This document shows positions 1-11,800 of a DNA stretch of 64,000 nucleotides, piece after piece (within the stretch, counting starts at the first letter, position 1; the number at the start of each line of letters is the position of its first letter). Where the stretch lies: NCBI GenBank assembly GCA_021521415.1, contig JAIQDT010001648.1:124001-188000 (forward strand), read 5' to 3'. Under the pieces are notes generated by a model that was not told the origin of the DNA, searched no databases, and saw nothing but the letters and a program-made list of their open reading frames with translations. Made by a program: the position numbers and the translations under genes. This DNA comes from Bidens hawaiensis. Lineage: Eukaryota; Streptophyta; Magnoliopsida; Asterales; Asteraceae.

Positions 1-312
1 ATCTCCCTTAGCTGGTTTGAGGGATAATGGGTTTGTAGCTGGGCAAGCAATGAAAAGGGCTGAAACGAAGAAGGTGGAAAAACATGCTAAAGCCTGCAAA
101 GAGAACCAACATGTTTTTGTCCCTCTGGCTTTTGATACATTTGGCTCCTTGGCACCGGAAGCTATCCGTTTTCTAACCAGGGTCCAACAGGTTGTGCATA
201 GCAATCTGTCGACTCCAAAGGGGCAGTGGTATGTCTTTAGCATGTTAGGGTTTGCAATTCAGAAAGGGGTGGCGGCGCAGCTTGTTGCCCGCCTACCTGC
301 TATATTGATGTA
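1..312 (+). pseudogene. C-terminal remnant of a plant retroelement ORF
   Basis: The reading frame enters from outside the window and ends at a stop near 312. The visible protein has the block AFDTFGSLAPEAIRFLTRVQ followed by GFAIQKG and QLVARLP. I recognise this as the C-terminal tail found downstream of reverse-transcriptase-like ORFs in many plant genomes, sometimes mislabelled as auxilin-like. A diverged second copy lies on the minus strand at about 19450-19850, which supports a dispersed repeat origin rather than a host gene. No start codon, RT motif or partner domain is inside the window. The family assignment rests on remembered sequence resemblance and is moderately secure; that it is a dispersed repeat is more secure. 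Confidence 0.5.
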
Positions 313-563
313 ATATCTATGTTTCTACATATTGGATAATCTAGCTTTTATTAATAAAAAGGAGCAATTTTTGGGGAAAACCAACAAATTAACAAAAAAA
401 AAACTATAATTAATCTTATAATTTTTATTGCAAGGAAGTTAAACAAATATACTTTCCTTGCAATACTAGTTACAAGTGATTTAAATTTGGTATGATTTAC
501 ATAATATTAATTAAAAGTCATTAGATAACTACAAATCCGCTAATTATCCTATCGAACTAGTGT

Positions 564-571
564 TATAAATA
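564..571 (+). promoter_or_regulatory. TATA box of the duplicated (dead) kinase copy
   Basis: TATAAATA lies in the same context (ACTAGTGTTATAAATAA) as the TATA box of the intact kinase gene at 6133-6140. The duplicated segment therefore included promoter DNA, not only coding sequence. Confidence 0.5.
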
Positions 572-631
572 AGCAACTCACCCTAATTTGATCTCATATT
601 ATATTCTTTTGTCTGGTCTCTATTCCCATCA

Positions 632-1032
632 AAGGAGAAATATCAAATACTCATGAAAATCGGAAGCGGAGGGTTCGGTGTCGTCTGGAAAGCGATGAAC
701 AAGCAGACCGGTGAAGTGGTTGCGATCAAAGAACTCAAAGAAGAAAGGTACAACACGATTGAAGAGTGCATGAAGCTGAGCAGAGAGGTGAGATCACACA
801 TCAAGATGAACAATCATCCGAATTTCGTAAAGCTAAAAGAAATAATACTCAAAAAGAACATATCTACGAAATTCGAACAGAGCCGTTTTCTGAACCCGAG
901 ATCAGAAACGTGTGCTTCCAAATCCTTCAAGGTCTTGCGTACATGCACCACAATGGTTACTTTCAACGTGATAAACCTTTTACATCAAATTCAGTTTTCC
1001 AATTGTATGCCCGAATGGAGCATTGCTTCTGA
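632..1032 (+). pseudogene. truncated, frameshifted copy of the MHK/MAK-like kinase
   Basis: This segment aligns with the first 130 or so codons of the intact kinase at 6253. The original start codon is now AAG (632-634); the next in-frame ATG is at 653, inside the glycine loop. The loop, the VAIK lysine and the alphaC glutamate region are readable up to about 850. About 60 bp coding for the hinge (the LVLEYMEYDL part) is then deleted. The continuation from about 868 (EIRTEPFSEPEIRN, AYMHHNGY) is in a different frame and the HCD motif is changed. After about 985 the similarity stops and unrelated sequence follows. Homology extends upstream to at least 480, so this is a DNA-level duplicate and not a processed transcript of the neighbour. 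It cannot encode a working kinase. Confidence 0.88.
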
Positions 1033-2603
1033 CCAGAAGCGAACCATTGATTCATTCCTCTACTTGATTATGATTTTGATTTTGCAAAGAAACAAGAGAC
1101 TCACTGTTTTGATTCCTGCAATTTCTTCAGCCAATTTGGCATTATTTGCTTCTTCCTCGGCCATGCTCTGTTTCATCATGTTAATAGCTTATGCGCTTGA
1201 TTTTAGACTTTTACCGACGACACCACATTTTCCACAAGCGATGTGAAGTCAGATTTTTCCAATTCTACAAGTTTTGAACAATCACCACACTCTAGGCACT
1301 TAAGGTAATACATTTTGCTGTTTATATCAATTTTAATACAATAGCTTCATGCTGAATTATAGTCTCATTGATGTCCAGGTGGAGCATCAGAAGAATAAGA
1401 TGACGCCATTATTATAGCAGTTTGGTTTTCGAAGTTGTTAGGAGCCTGAAAATATATCTCCGTTTCGCAACCAAACTCTTTCTTATCAATAGATCGGGTC
1501 ATTAGGAGCCCGAAAATATAAGTTTTTTCAAGAAAAAAGAACCACAAATTTTAACATCACCAAGAAGTAAGCTTTTTTGCGAAAAATATCAAATCACTGA
1601 AAATAGGTTGGTTGGAGCTCAAATCTTCATGTGAGTCACATGAGTAGTCTCCAAATACCCCAGTCTATCAATCTAAACAACTAGACTTCACAATGGAGCA
1701 TGCTGGAGTATGAATGGAATCTCGCTGGTTCTCCAAATTGATGAAACTTGTTGAAGAGATGATAAACATAACAATCTACTGATCCATAAAAAAAAGTTAG
1801 TGTTTGAAGGTGGCCGGAAATTGGCTAGACCGTCGTGTCTTCGCTGTTGAACCACTACCAACCGTCTTGCACCCTACCGACCTCGTCGGAAATCTTTCTC
1901 TCTCTCTCTCTACATTTTTAGAGGTTGCTTTTTTTCCAAATTGAAAAAATAGAGTGAAAATAAAAAAGAAATGAAATGAAAAAACTTTTATTTATTTCTC
2001 CTTTCTCTTTAAGACTATCCACAATGCGCCGCTACTCCTTCCTCCTGTGATGATGTGGTAAATATCCATACTTTCAGGCGCGTTGAAGGTCATCCGAAGG
2101 AAAGGACCCACACGGGAGATTCGAATGCAAGGGCGCTAGTATTTCGGTTTTTGTGCCAACGTTTGAGCCATTTGCTTTTATTTTTCATTTTATATTTCAA
2201 CTAAAGTTTTAGCTTTGTTTTAGAAACCTTCATTCAGCTTTAATAATGGAGAAAATTTTAAGGAAGAAAATGACTGATAAAGGTGAAAAGTATAAAGGTT
2301 TTTGTTTTATTATTGTAAGTTTTATAATCACCCCTTTTATTTTGAAGTAAATTGTATACAACCCTTCAAATTTTAATGATAAGACATTTTGTTACATGTG
2401 TAAAATTTATTTTAATATTATTGAAAGTTTTTATTTGTTTATTTATCTTTTTTTTTTGAAAGGCTTATATGTTTATTATCGAAAGTTTCAATGCAATTCT
2501 ACGTTTTATAGTTTTATAACTTATTTTGCTTTTAATTCAAAAATGACTTATTTATTTGCATTTATTATTCACTCATTTAAGTACATTTTAATAAATTAAG
2601 TAA
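1033..2603. other. intergenic, no gene recognised
   Basis: AT-rich sequence with a short CT microsatellite near 1893-1910. An open frame to about 1246 continues from the dead kinase, but its sequence is unrelated to kinases. Read on the minus strand, 1080-1245 gives a short Glu/Ala/Lys-rich stretch that might be a gene fragment; I could not assign it. A piece at 2010-2150 opens with a TTAAGACTATCCACAATG-like sequence resembling Tourist MITE ends, but I found no matching partner. Confidence 0.5.
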
Positions 2604-3865
2604 GGGCTGTGTTATTAAACAAATGTCAACAAAAATAAGAAGTGTGAGAAATTATAATTAATTGGCATACGTCAAGTCAGGATTAAGGGAAAAATGATAT
2701 AAAAATAATTATACACATTTTACCTCTCAATATGCAAGTCACATATTAATACCCTCATCATTTTAAAACGTTTATAACTTTTCCATATAATATTTAAAAA
2801 AAAATTCACCATAATAACAAACGTTTTTTTTATCTTTAATATGAATATAATTTTGTTAAATAGAAATTTAAAAGAAAATTACGTCATTGTGTCTTTTTGC
2901 TTACCATTGTGTCTTTTTTTATCATTGTGTGTTTTGGTTTGTCATTGTGTTTTTTTTTTCGTCATTGTGTCTTTCAGCTTATCATTGTGATTTTTTAAAT
3001 ACTGATAACAACGTTGTGTAATAATAATATGTAGATATAATGGAAAAATACCATCAAATTATCTAATATATATTACACAATAACCTGAAACGTAAAACAC
3101 TTTGATGAATACATATAAGATAATGATCTGAAACGTAAGACACAATGGTAAATACATATAACACAATAACCTGAAACGTAAAACACAATGGAAACTACAT
3201 ATTACACAATGACTTAAGCGTAATACATAATGAACACAATACTATTTGTCTCAAATTAAGTGAATGCTACATGTCAATTCCAAACAAAAGACAATGAACG
3301 TATTATAGAAATGACTAAAACAAAATGATAAGTAGAAATGCAAATGTGGAGCACAAAGGCACAATGACTAACAAAAAGACACAATGATGTAATCTTTGTT
3401 TTAATTTTTATCTTCAATATGAGTATAAACTGAAAAGCGTAATGACCAAAAACTATAACACAATGCATAGAAAAACCCAATTAAAAACACAATGAACAAC
3501 CAAATAACACAATATAAAAACCCACTAATTTTTTTTATTTTTATATAACAATAATACAATATGATATCAATATTAAAGATAAAAAAACGTTTGTTATTAT
3601 GGCGAACATTTTTTAAAAAAATGTCAAATGAAAAGGTTATTGACGTTTTATGATAATGGAGGATTTGACATATGCTTTGCATAAGGAGAGAGAAAGTTAT
3701 TATAAGTGGGTTATTACTTTAATGCTTTTCTTATCAGTTGTTATTATTAAATTAATCTCCACCATCTAAATCTAAAAGAATTATTCTCACTTTTCTTATT
3801 TTTGTTATAATTTGTATTTTAACTTTACCTTAAAATTTAAATACATTTTTCATAATAACCCCTTA
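2604..3865. mobile_element. foldback-type DNA transposon with long inverted arms
   Basis: Two long imperfect inverted arms face each other: roughly 2620-2870 and 3550-3810. Clear anchor points are AACAAAAATAAGA at about 2628-2640 against its complement at 3794-3806, and CCATAATAACAAACG near 2810 against its complement near 3590. Between the arms lie many short repeats of CATTGTGTC type in forward orientation (about 2883-2990) and as CACAATG in reverse (about 3130-3510), so the interior continues the palindromic pattern. No transposase is encoded. The outer ends (GGGCTGTGTTATTAAAC on the left, a GGGGTTATTATG-like end on the right) are approximate and I could not find a clean target duplication. 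Superfamily is unassigned; Mutator-type or other foldback element are both possible. Confidence 0.65.
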
Positions 3866-4070
3866 GGGTTTTTTTTATTTTGAAAAAACTGAATATCAAT
3901 ATTAATAGGCCCGATAAAAAAACCAATTCTATAGAATCCAATTAAAAAGAAAATCCGTCGTATAGATAATGCAATCTATGTTTTTACAGTTTTTAAAATT
4001 TAGTTTACTTTTATTTTAGATATTATGTATTTAATCATCTAGTTATTGTAATCTTTTATATAATAAAAAC

Positions 4071-4910
4071 CATATTTTAATGACATCTTGTCGCTATAGT
4101 TTTAGATTTAAATGTGTTTTCAAGTTCATATTTTACTGACATCTTGTCGCTGTAGTTTTAGATTTAAATGTGTTTTCAAGTTCTTTCAAAAAGTTTTGAC
4201 GAACTCATATCGTTGCTTACAGTTTTTTTCTTTTTTAACTTTCATTTTTGTTATTTCTTTACAAAAATCACGTTGTAATTACCAAGAATGTGAACAATCA
4301 GTTCGCGCCCTGACATTTCCGCTTTAGGTTGGTGTGTGATAGTTGTCGGTGTAATTCACGCCACTAATAACAAGTCAATAATGGTACCTTGTCTATAAAT
4401 ATTTTGTCAAAACTGTTTTTAAAAACTTAAAATTAATCTCCAATAAAACAAAAACCATATTTTATCGATTACATGTCGTCTCCACAGTTTTAGATTTACA
4501 TGTATTTGAAAGTTCTTTCAAAAAAATTTGAGGAACCATATCGTTGCTTAAAGTTTTGTCCTTTTTAACCTTCATTTGCTATTCTATTTTAAATAAAAAT
4601 CACGTTGCAATTACAAAGGATAAAAACAAGTGAAAAAGGATACATACATACCAGTCTCAGTGACAAGTCATCAGGATAATCTAGACAAAATAAATAAAAA
4701 ATTGACGTACCATATACCGATGACTAGTTGTCGCTAGAGACCTCTTATACCGAAGACATGTGTCGTTGGGATAGGGTCTACTAGTCAATCAATTTTCTTA
4801 CAGAGTTACATGGACATTGTTAGCAGTCCTTAATCCGAAACCCTATAACGTACAACAAATTCATCATAAAAGCGTTTGCAAACCACTATTATAAACCACA
4901 TAACTAGCTA
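4071..4910. repeat. direct repeats and CACTA-like subterminal motifs
   Basis: A 56-bp unit beginning CATATTTTA and containing GACATCTTGTCGCT is repeated head to tail at 4071-4126 and 4127-4182. A third, longer relative begins at 4456; the homology of units two and three extends for about 150 bp and includes TTCTTTCAAAAA and CATATCGTTGCTTA. Between 4640 and 4770 come TGACAAGTCATC, GATGACTAGTTGTCGC and GAAGACATGTGTCG. Such near-palindromic GACA/TGTC motifs resemble the subterminal repeats of plant CACTA transposons, but no CACTA terminus or transposase was found. Probably a transposon fragment. Confidence 0.5.
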
Positions 4911-6132
4911 AAATCCATAATAAATAAACTGATAATAAGAGTTGGACCCGTAGCAACAGTTGCTATGAATTTAAATGTAAGGGTGGTGGGAGTGCCCTCG
5001 GGGCAGAATTAGGTTGTTCGGCTCCGTGGGAAACACCGCCCGGGGTGGTTCGAGCTTGAAGAAAACCTCCCCGATTGGCATGGCTACCTTAAATCCTGGA
5101 ACAATAAAGAACAAGTTGTTCCCGAAAGAGTGGAGGAGTGGTAAGGATGGTGAATGATGTATGAGAACACCACCCCATTCTCTTAAGGGCTAATTGGAAC
5201 CATCTTGCTAGGTATGTGTTAATAAGTTTCTATCTTATCTTTATAATATAGAGAAGCTCCTATTTATTGAAAGAATGAAGAGATAACCTGAAAAAACATA
5301 TGCAAATAAAATCGTTAAGAAACAAAGAACCCTCTTTAATTCATTTTTACTAAACATACCCCCTCCCTCAAGTATATTAACACAATTTAGACCTTTTGTT
5401 TGTTTATTATTTTTTTTTGTCATTTTGTTATATTTTATTATCATTATTATTTTTATAAAAGCATTTTTTTTCTATATTTATTTAACAATTTTTTTTCTGT
5501 TTATATTTAAAAGCCTTTATAAAAAAATAAAGAAACGTTTAATAAGATCTTAAAGAAATAAAATAATAAAATCAATAACAAAAATATATAAAAAAAAACT
5601 GTACAATAAAAACTTAATAGTTTTTTGTTTGATATTTTGAGAAAATATAAAATAAAATAAAAGGGACTAACATGTTAATTACTAATGTTAAGAGAAAATG
5701 AAAGTTCAGAAGTTGGGGGGGGTATGGATAGCAAGAGAGGGGGTACGTTTAGCCTGACCCGAAACAAAACACTATATTCTACGACATCTAACACTAACAA
5801 AGAGCTTTATTTAAAATTCAAATAATTAATCAAGAAATTATTTTTAGAAGTTTATTGTGATGTTACCTAAGTAAAGGTTAAAAAACATACAAATTTAATC
5901 TAAAAAGTTCACAAAATCCTAAAACAACAGTTAAATCTAACAAACAAACAGGGAAAAAAATGTAATTAATCTTTATAAATTAAACGATAATCTTTTATAA
6001 TATCAGAATTTTAAAAAAAATATACTTTACTTGCAGTAAAAATTATTACATTGAGATTTAAAATTGGTAATACATAAATCATTAGATTAGATAACTTTTA
6101 AATCCGCTACATATCCGATATTCAACTAGTGT
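4911..6132. other. intergenic, no gene recognised
   Basis: AT-rich DNA with a GC-richer island at 4980-5180 (GTGCCCTCGGGGC, CCGCCCGGGGTGG) that reads like an inserted repeat fragment, but has no ORF and no recognisable ends. From about 5940 on, the sequence is the promoter-side duplicate of 390-630. Confidence 0.45.
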
Positions 6133-6140
6133 TATAAATA
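6133..6140 (+). promoter_or_regulatory. TATA box of the kinase gene
   Basis: TATAAATA lies 113 bp upstream of the chosen ATG at 6253, a normal distance for a plant core promoter with a short leader. It is conserved in the duplicated upstream segment at 564-571. Confidence 0.55.
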
Positions 6141-6252
6141 AACAACAAACCCTAACTTGATATCATATTATTATTCATATATCTTCACCACCACACTACT
6201 GTCGATATTCAAATATCACGTTACATATTCTTCGATTCTCTATACACGTACA

Positions 6253-7230
6253 ATGGAGAAATATCAAATAATCAAGCTAATTGGAGGAGGAACGTTCGGT
6301 GTCGTCTGGAAAGCGATGAACAAGCAGACCGGTGAAGTGGTTGCGATCAAGAAAGTCGATAAATACAACACGATGGAAGACAGCATTAACCCTCCAGAAG
6401 TGAGATCACTCACCAAGATGAACAATCATCCGAATATCGTTAAGCTTAAAGAAACAATAAGAGACGAAGAAGACGGCATGTTGTTCTTGGTACTTGAATA
6501 CATGGAATATGATCTCGACACACTTATGGATGAAATTCGAACAGAGCCGTTCTCTGAACCCGAGATCAGAAACATGTGCTTCCAAATCCTTCAAGGCCTT
6601 GCGTACATGCACCACAACGGCTACATTCACTGTGATCTAAAACCCGCAAACATTCTTGTTTCGAAGAATAATGTGGTAAAGATTGGTGATCTTGGTTCGG
6701 TCCGTGAGGCGAATAGTGCACAGCCATATCAAGTTACAACGCTTTCGTATAATGCACCCGAGGTTTTTCTGCGTGCGCCTGCTTACGACTCTTCTGTAGA
6801 TATGTGGGCGGTTGGTGCCATAATGACCGAGTTATACATCAATGAACCGGTGTTTTATTATGAAGGAGATGTATTGGTTAAAATCTGTAGTGTGTTGGGC
6901 ACTCCGACAGATACTACATGGGCGTCGGGACTGGATCTCGCTAGAAACATATGTTACAAGTTTCAAGACTTCCCTGGTGTGCGGTTTTCTGAGTTGTTGT
7001 CGAGTGCAAGCCCTGATGCGGTTAATCTGATCGCTTCACTTCTTTCTTGGTGTCCAAGTGATAGGCCGACGGCCATGCAGGCGCTTCAACATCCTTTCTT
7101 TCATGGTTGTTACCACGTGCCACGCCTCGAAGTGTTTAATCGCGCTAAGCAAAGGCCAAAGGGAGACGTTGAAGGAGACAAGAAGTTTAAGAAGTTGCGC
7201 GAGTGGGTCGGAAAGAGGGGATACATATGA
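6253..7230 (+). CDS. intronless MHK/MAK-like CMGC protein kinase, non-RD
   Basis: A 325-residue protein that is almost entirely a kinase domain, nearest to the plant MHK/RCK (MAK-ICK) branch. Visible motifs are the glycine loop IGGGTFG, the VAIKK lysine, an alphaC glutamate in PPEVRSL, the hinge LVLEYMEYDLD, DMWAVGAIM and the C-lobe SDRPTAMQALQHPFF. The core motifs are unusual: HRD is HCD, DFG is DLG, and the usual TRWYRAPE is TLSYNAPE. The catalytic Lys, Glu, both Asp and the Asn of DLKPAN remain, so activity is possible, with altered activation-loop control. I chose ATG 6253 (MEKYQ) over the in-frame ATG at 6157 because it starts the kinase fold and the upstream residues look like leader translation. 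Family genes usually have many introns; a single exon suggests a retrogene (inference). A dead partial copy lies at 632-1032. Confidence 0.85.
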   Translation: MEKYQIIKLIGGGTFGVVWKAMNKQTGEVVAIKKVDKYNTMEDSINPPEVRSLTKMNNHPNIVKLKETIRDEEDGMLFLVLEYMEYDLDTLMDEIRTEPFSEPEIRNMCFQILQGLAYMHHNGYIHCDLKPANILVSKNNVVKIGDLGSVREANSAQPYQVTTLSYNAPEVFLRAPAYDSSVDMWAVGAIMTELYINEPVFYYEGDVLVKICSVLGTPTDTTWASGLDLARNICYKFQDFPGVRFSELLSSASPDAVNLIASLLSWCPSDRPTAMQALQHPFFHGCYHVPRLEVFNRAKQRPKGDVEGDKKFKKLREWVGKRGYI

Positions 7231-8867
7231 GATCAGGCTGCCATCCTTCAAGCATTGAATCTCTTTTGAGTTTATGACGTAAAAAGAAGTATGGAGTAAT
7301 AGAGCTTAACAACAGAAAAGTGACGGTCAACTTTGTTCAGGGTTTTAATATTGTTCTTAAATTTACTTGTATTTTGGTATGTTTTGGATCACAAACTCAG
7401 TTATGATATAGTTTCTTGAATGTGTGTTTCTTTTACTTGGTCAAAAATAGATTCACAAGCATGAATATAAAATACATTTTGATTGTATAAAATACACATG
7501 ATTTTAGCTAGCTAGATTAACTTCTTTACAACTTAATATTATTTTTGCATGGAACAATTGCATTTTCTTTATGGTGTAGTTATAAATTTGATTACATGGT
7601 TATATATATAGTTATTTGAATCCGATTATCCAAACTTAAGTTACAAAGTTCTTTCGTATTTTAGATTAAATCCCTAAAATAGACATCCATTAAATTGTTG
7701 TGTTTTTTTATTTTATTTTAATGGACTATTACTCCCTTTAAATAAGTTGTTTTATCAATTTAAAATAATTTCAATAAGTATTTTTAAAACTTGAAACTTG
7801 ACATGGAATGTCATTAATACCGCGAATCTTTTGATTTTTCAAAACCAAGTGGTAGTAAACTCCAATCCTCCCACGCATATAGATTGTAAAACTAACCGTA
7901 TGATATGTGTTTATGCTTCATGGGGACCTTTAATGCCCCCCCCCCCCCTTTTCACATATAAGGGTTGCAGAGTGGGTACACCACCGCCACCTATACGGGT
8001 ATCTGCTGAAGCATGGAGAATCGGCTAGTGGTCACCGGAAGAAAATGAGAGAGTGAGAGAGAGAGAGAGATGGGTTGGGCAGTTGATGGTGACGGATGTT
8101 GACGAGTTCTTAAGTTTTCGATACAGTTGGTTTCATGCAGAGTCCTTAGAGGAACCAACCCAACCCCACCCCACCTATGAGAATTTTGATGCATAGGCAA
8201 TAAGCCAACAATTAAGAACTAGGAGTTTCCAAAACAAGTATACACTAAAAATATTCATTTTTAGGATTTTGACTACTTTAATTACCTAATTCTGTTGTGT
8301 AGTTATGATTTATGAATATCATTTTGTGTATATGCTCATGTGTTATTGTGGACTCCATTCTAGCTCTTAAAATAAAAACCTATATCAAGAACTTGTTAAG
8401 AGTTACATAAAAGCATTCTTTTGTTGTTGTTTTTTTTCTGAAATCTAACAAACTTTACTAATTTATGTTAAAAAGTTTTTAAAACTTTAAATACAAATTG
8501 GAAATAATAGAAAAGACAGGAAAAAAATAAAAAGGAAAAACTAGCGTTAGAGAAAGAGCTTAAAACGGACCGAGATCAATCTCTCTTAAGTTAAAAAAAG
8601 CAGATGTCAAACGTAGTCAAGCTCAAGCTAATAAGAAAACACATTATCTTTAGTTACTGTTAAAAGGGCAAAATAGTAAATTAGACAGAAATCTCTTACA
8701 TTACACAGCTTCTTCTTCTGTAGTTCCACACCAATCAATCAATCAATCAATCCTATCTGCAAACTCCATTGAATCTTCTTCACTAGTCTCCATCCAACCT
8801 TCAAACATTCAATGAACAAATAATAATAATAACAAAATATCAGATCATCATTCAATTACTCCAATTC
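7231..8867. other. intergenic between kinase and At5g03900-like gene
   Basis: The kinase 3' region (7231-about 7450) is followed by AT-rich sequence. A run of C near 7938-7948 and a GA microsatellite at about 8053-8070 sit in a GC-richer island at 7850-8170 with no believable ORF. From about 8690 the sequence becomes the CT/CA-rich leader of the next gene, including AATC repeats near 8733-8752. Confidence 0.5.
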
Positions 8868-11800
8868 ATGGCCTCCATATCCACCTGCTTCACACTCACG
8901 CCCAAATTCCACTCAAAATCACTCAACTACTCACTCAGGGCAAACAGTAATGGATTAGTAAGACAGAGTAGTGGAATCAGCAGTGGAAATAGGCGTTTTG
9001 TGTTGGAAATTAGGGCTAAATTTGATATGGAAGCAACGGCGGGTCGGGTTAGACCCGGGAGGATAATTGAGAGTGATAAGTTGCCGGCGGAAGTGAGGAA
9101 GCGGACGATGGAGGCGGTGGATAAGTGTGGACGGAGAGTTACGGTTGGTGACGTGGCTAGTAAGGCTGGGATTAAGTTGACTGAAGCTTCCAAAGCGTTG
9201 CAGGCGATTGCTGCTGATAGTGATGGTTTTCTGGAGGTATATATAGGTTTTGTTAATTGAAAACGTTAGGCGAACGGTTCGGCGGGAAGTTTGTTTGTGA
9301 TTGGTTGTTTATAAATGAGTGGACATGAACAAGGAAGTTTGTTCAGTTAACTAAATGAACGAACACGAACAGAGGCTATGTTTGTGAACGTTTGATAATG
9401 TGTTTGCTTACGTTCATTAACGTCGTTTATCTATGTTCTTCATTAAAGGTTTTTTAATACTTTTTACTGACTTTTCTAATCTTATCATATCATATAGATT
9501 TAAGCAAAATTATTAGCTATAAAACAAAAATGTGTAGGAGTATTATGTGAGTCATTTATATCTGGAGTTAACATAGGAGTATGATTGCTAGAAAAAACAC
9601 CACATAAACTTGGTAGCCAGACCGAATCATTGACAATGACCATTCTCGGTTAGCTAAATCAAATAAAAAGTTTGTTTCTCTTCTTTTGTGTTTGAACAAG
9701 TTCATTCCTTAATGAACGAGCACAAACATAAAATTTTGTTCGGTTTGGTGTTTGTTAACATGAACAAGACCTTGTTCGGTTCGTTTGCAGCCCTATGTTT
9801 AGGACTTGAATCTTCTGATTTCGGGTTCAATGTGCATGTTCTATGTTCTTGAGAATTGTTACTGTAATAGATATACATAGACTATCATTTAGATTGTTCA
9901 TTTGAGGTTTTAACGAGTGCAGTCATTTTCATGATTGTTTCTGCAGGTTTCAGATGAAGGTGATGTTCTGTATGTTTTTCCAAAAGATTATCGTTCAAAG
10001 CTTGCAGCCAAATCGCTTCGGATAAAAACAGAACCTTATCTTGAGAAAGCAAAGGTAGGTAATATATGACATTATATCTCCAAATCCTAACTGATCAATG
10101 TGATTCACAAAACTTACTGTTTTAATCATAACGTGATCATTTTACAGTCTGCTGGTGAATACTTGATCAGGGTTACTTTTGGAACCGCATTAATTGCTTC
10201 CATTGTTATTGTTTATACAACAATCATTGCTATTCTATCAAGTAGCAGGTACTTGGTGCTTTCTCTTTGAATGTACTTGATAATGGTGTCTCTGATCGAG
10301 GTAGTTAAAATATTATTGCTAATGACAGTGAAGAAGATAATCGGGGAAGACGCAGAGGAAGATCTTTTGATTCTGGTTTCTCGTTTTATCTTAGTCCATC
10401 TGATTTGTTTTGGTAACGGTTCTTGACTTCTTTCACATTGTTTTATAATGTTTGGTTTTGTCACATTAATATTAATCTTGCTATATCATATAGGTATTGG
10501 GATCCATATTACTACAGAAGGCGTCGGGTTCGAAATGAAGATAAGGGAATGAATTTCATTGAATCTGTAAGGAGAAAATAATAACTTTTCATTTCATTTA
10601 TGTTAGTTATTTGCTGATGTGGACAATGAAGTAGTATAATTTATCAATCTTTATAGGTTTTTTCATTTGTGTTCGGTGATGGTGATCCAAACGAAGGTAT
10701 TGAAGAAGAAAGGTGGAAGTTGGTAATAACTCAGCACTATTTTAGTGGTCTGTGTTTTGTGTCTGTATTATAAGTTTATATTCTTGTTTTTGTACTGATA
10801 ATCTTATAACATTGTATCTTGTTATTGCAGATTGGTCAGTACATTGCTTCAAATGGTGGTGTTGTTACAGCAGAGGAACTTGCTCCTTATCTTGATGTAG
10901 AAACTACAGAAAATACGGTATGATCTTTATTATGATATAAGAATAATATTAAAAATCTTACGGCATAATCATAGTATATTATAAAAAGCAAGTCGTTTGT
11001 CTTTTTGGATACAGGATGATGATTCATACATATTACCTGTTCTTCTACGTTTCGATGGACAACCAGAAGTGGATGAAGAGGTATGTTACTAGATGAATAA
11101 TTATTTAACCGTGTGCACAGTGCATTTGAAAGTTGTTATAAACAGAATTTCATGCAAGAAACTGTCTAAATCATTTTTGGCCCATTACAATTTAGTCTAG
11201 TTTTAATAAAATTTTAGGCTCAACACGTTCTTTGCATTACCTTTAACCGGTTTTAGCTATGTTCAGTTGTGTTTGTTCGTTAACGTTCGTGAACCGTTCG
11301 TTTATACTGTTAACAAACGCACATGAACATACTCATTTTTTAACGAATGAACTCTAACAAGAAAATCCCGTTCGTTGAACTTTTTGTATTCAATCGTCTG
11401 TTTGGTGAAAGTTAAACGAACGAACATGAACATGACCCGTTCATGTTTGTTTGGTTCGTTTACAAGCTTGTATTTAAGGAAATAGAAGTGTATGCAGAAT
11501 TGCAGGCCTGACAGACCCGACGCGTCCTGAAAGATTTTTTTTTTGTCTAGTGATACATACCAATTATAATTTTAAAAATTTTTCTATATTTTTAATCTAA
11601 TCTCAATTCATTATTCAGGGAAACATATTGTATCGTTTTCCATCACTTCAACGTACAGCTGCTTCACAAAGAAGTGGCAGGAAGGAATATGTGGGGAGAA
11701 AATTTAGTGAATGGGTTGGAGGAGTTGATAAATTCTTCAAGGAGAAAAAATGGGATTTCAGGTCTTATCATTTAATTCCTTTCATATTTTGTCCACGTGA

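Noticed and set aside
653..1246. 197-codon frame as a real kinase-like gene
   Set aside because: Start codon lost, hinge deleted, frame changed, and the second half is unrelated to kinases.
6157..6252. 32-residue N-terminal extension of the kinase
   Set aside because: It is Tyr/Ser/Thr-rich leader-like sequence just after the TATA box, and the kinase fold begins at the second ATG.
7036..7258. small open frames overlapping the end of the kinase gene
   Set aside because: Different frames of a clearly coding kinase C-lobe.
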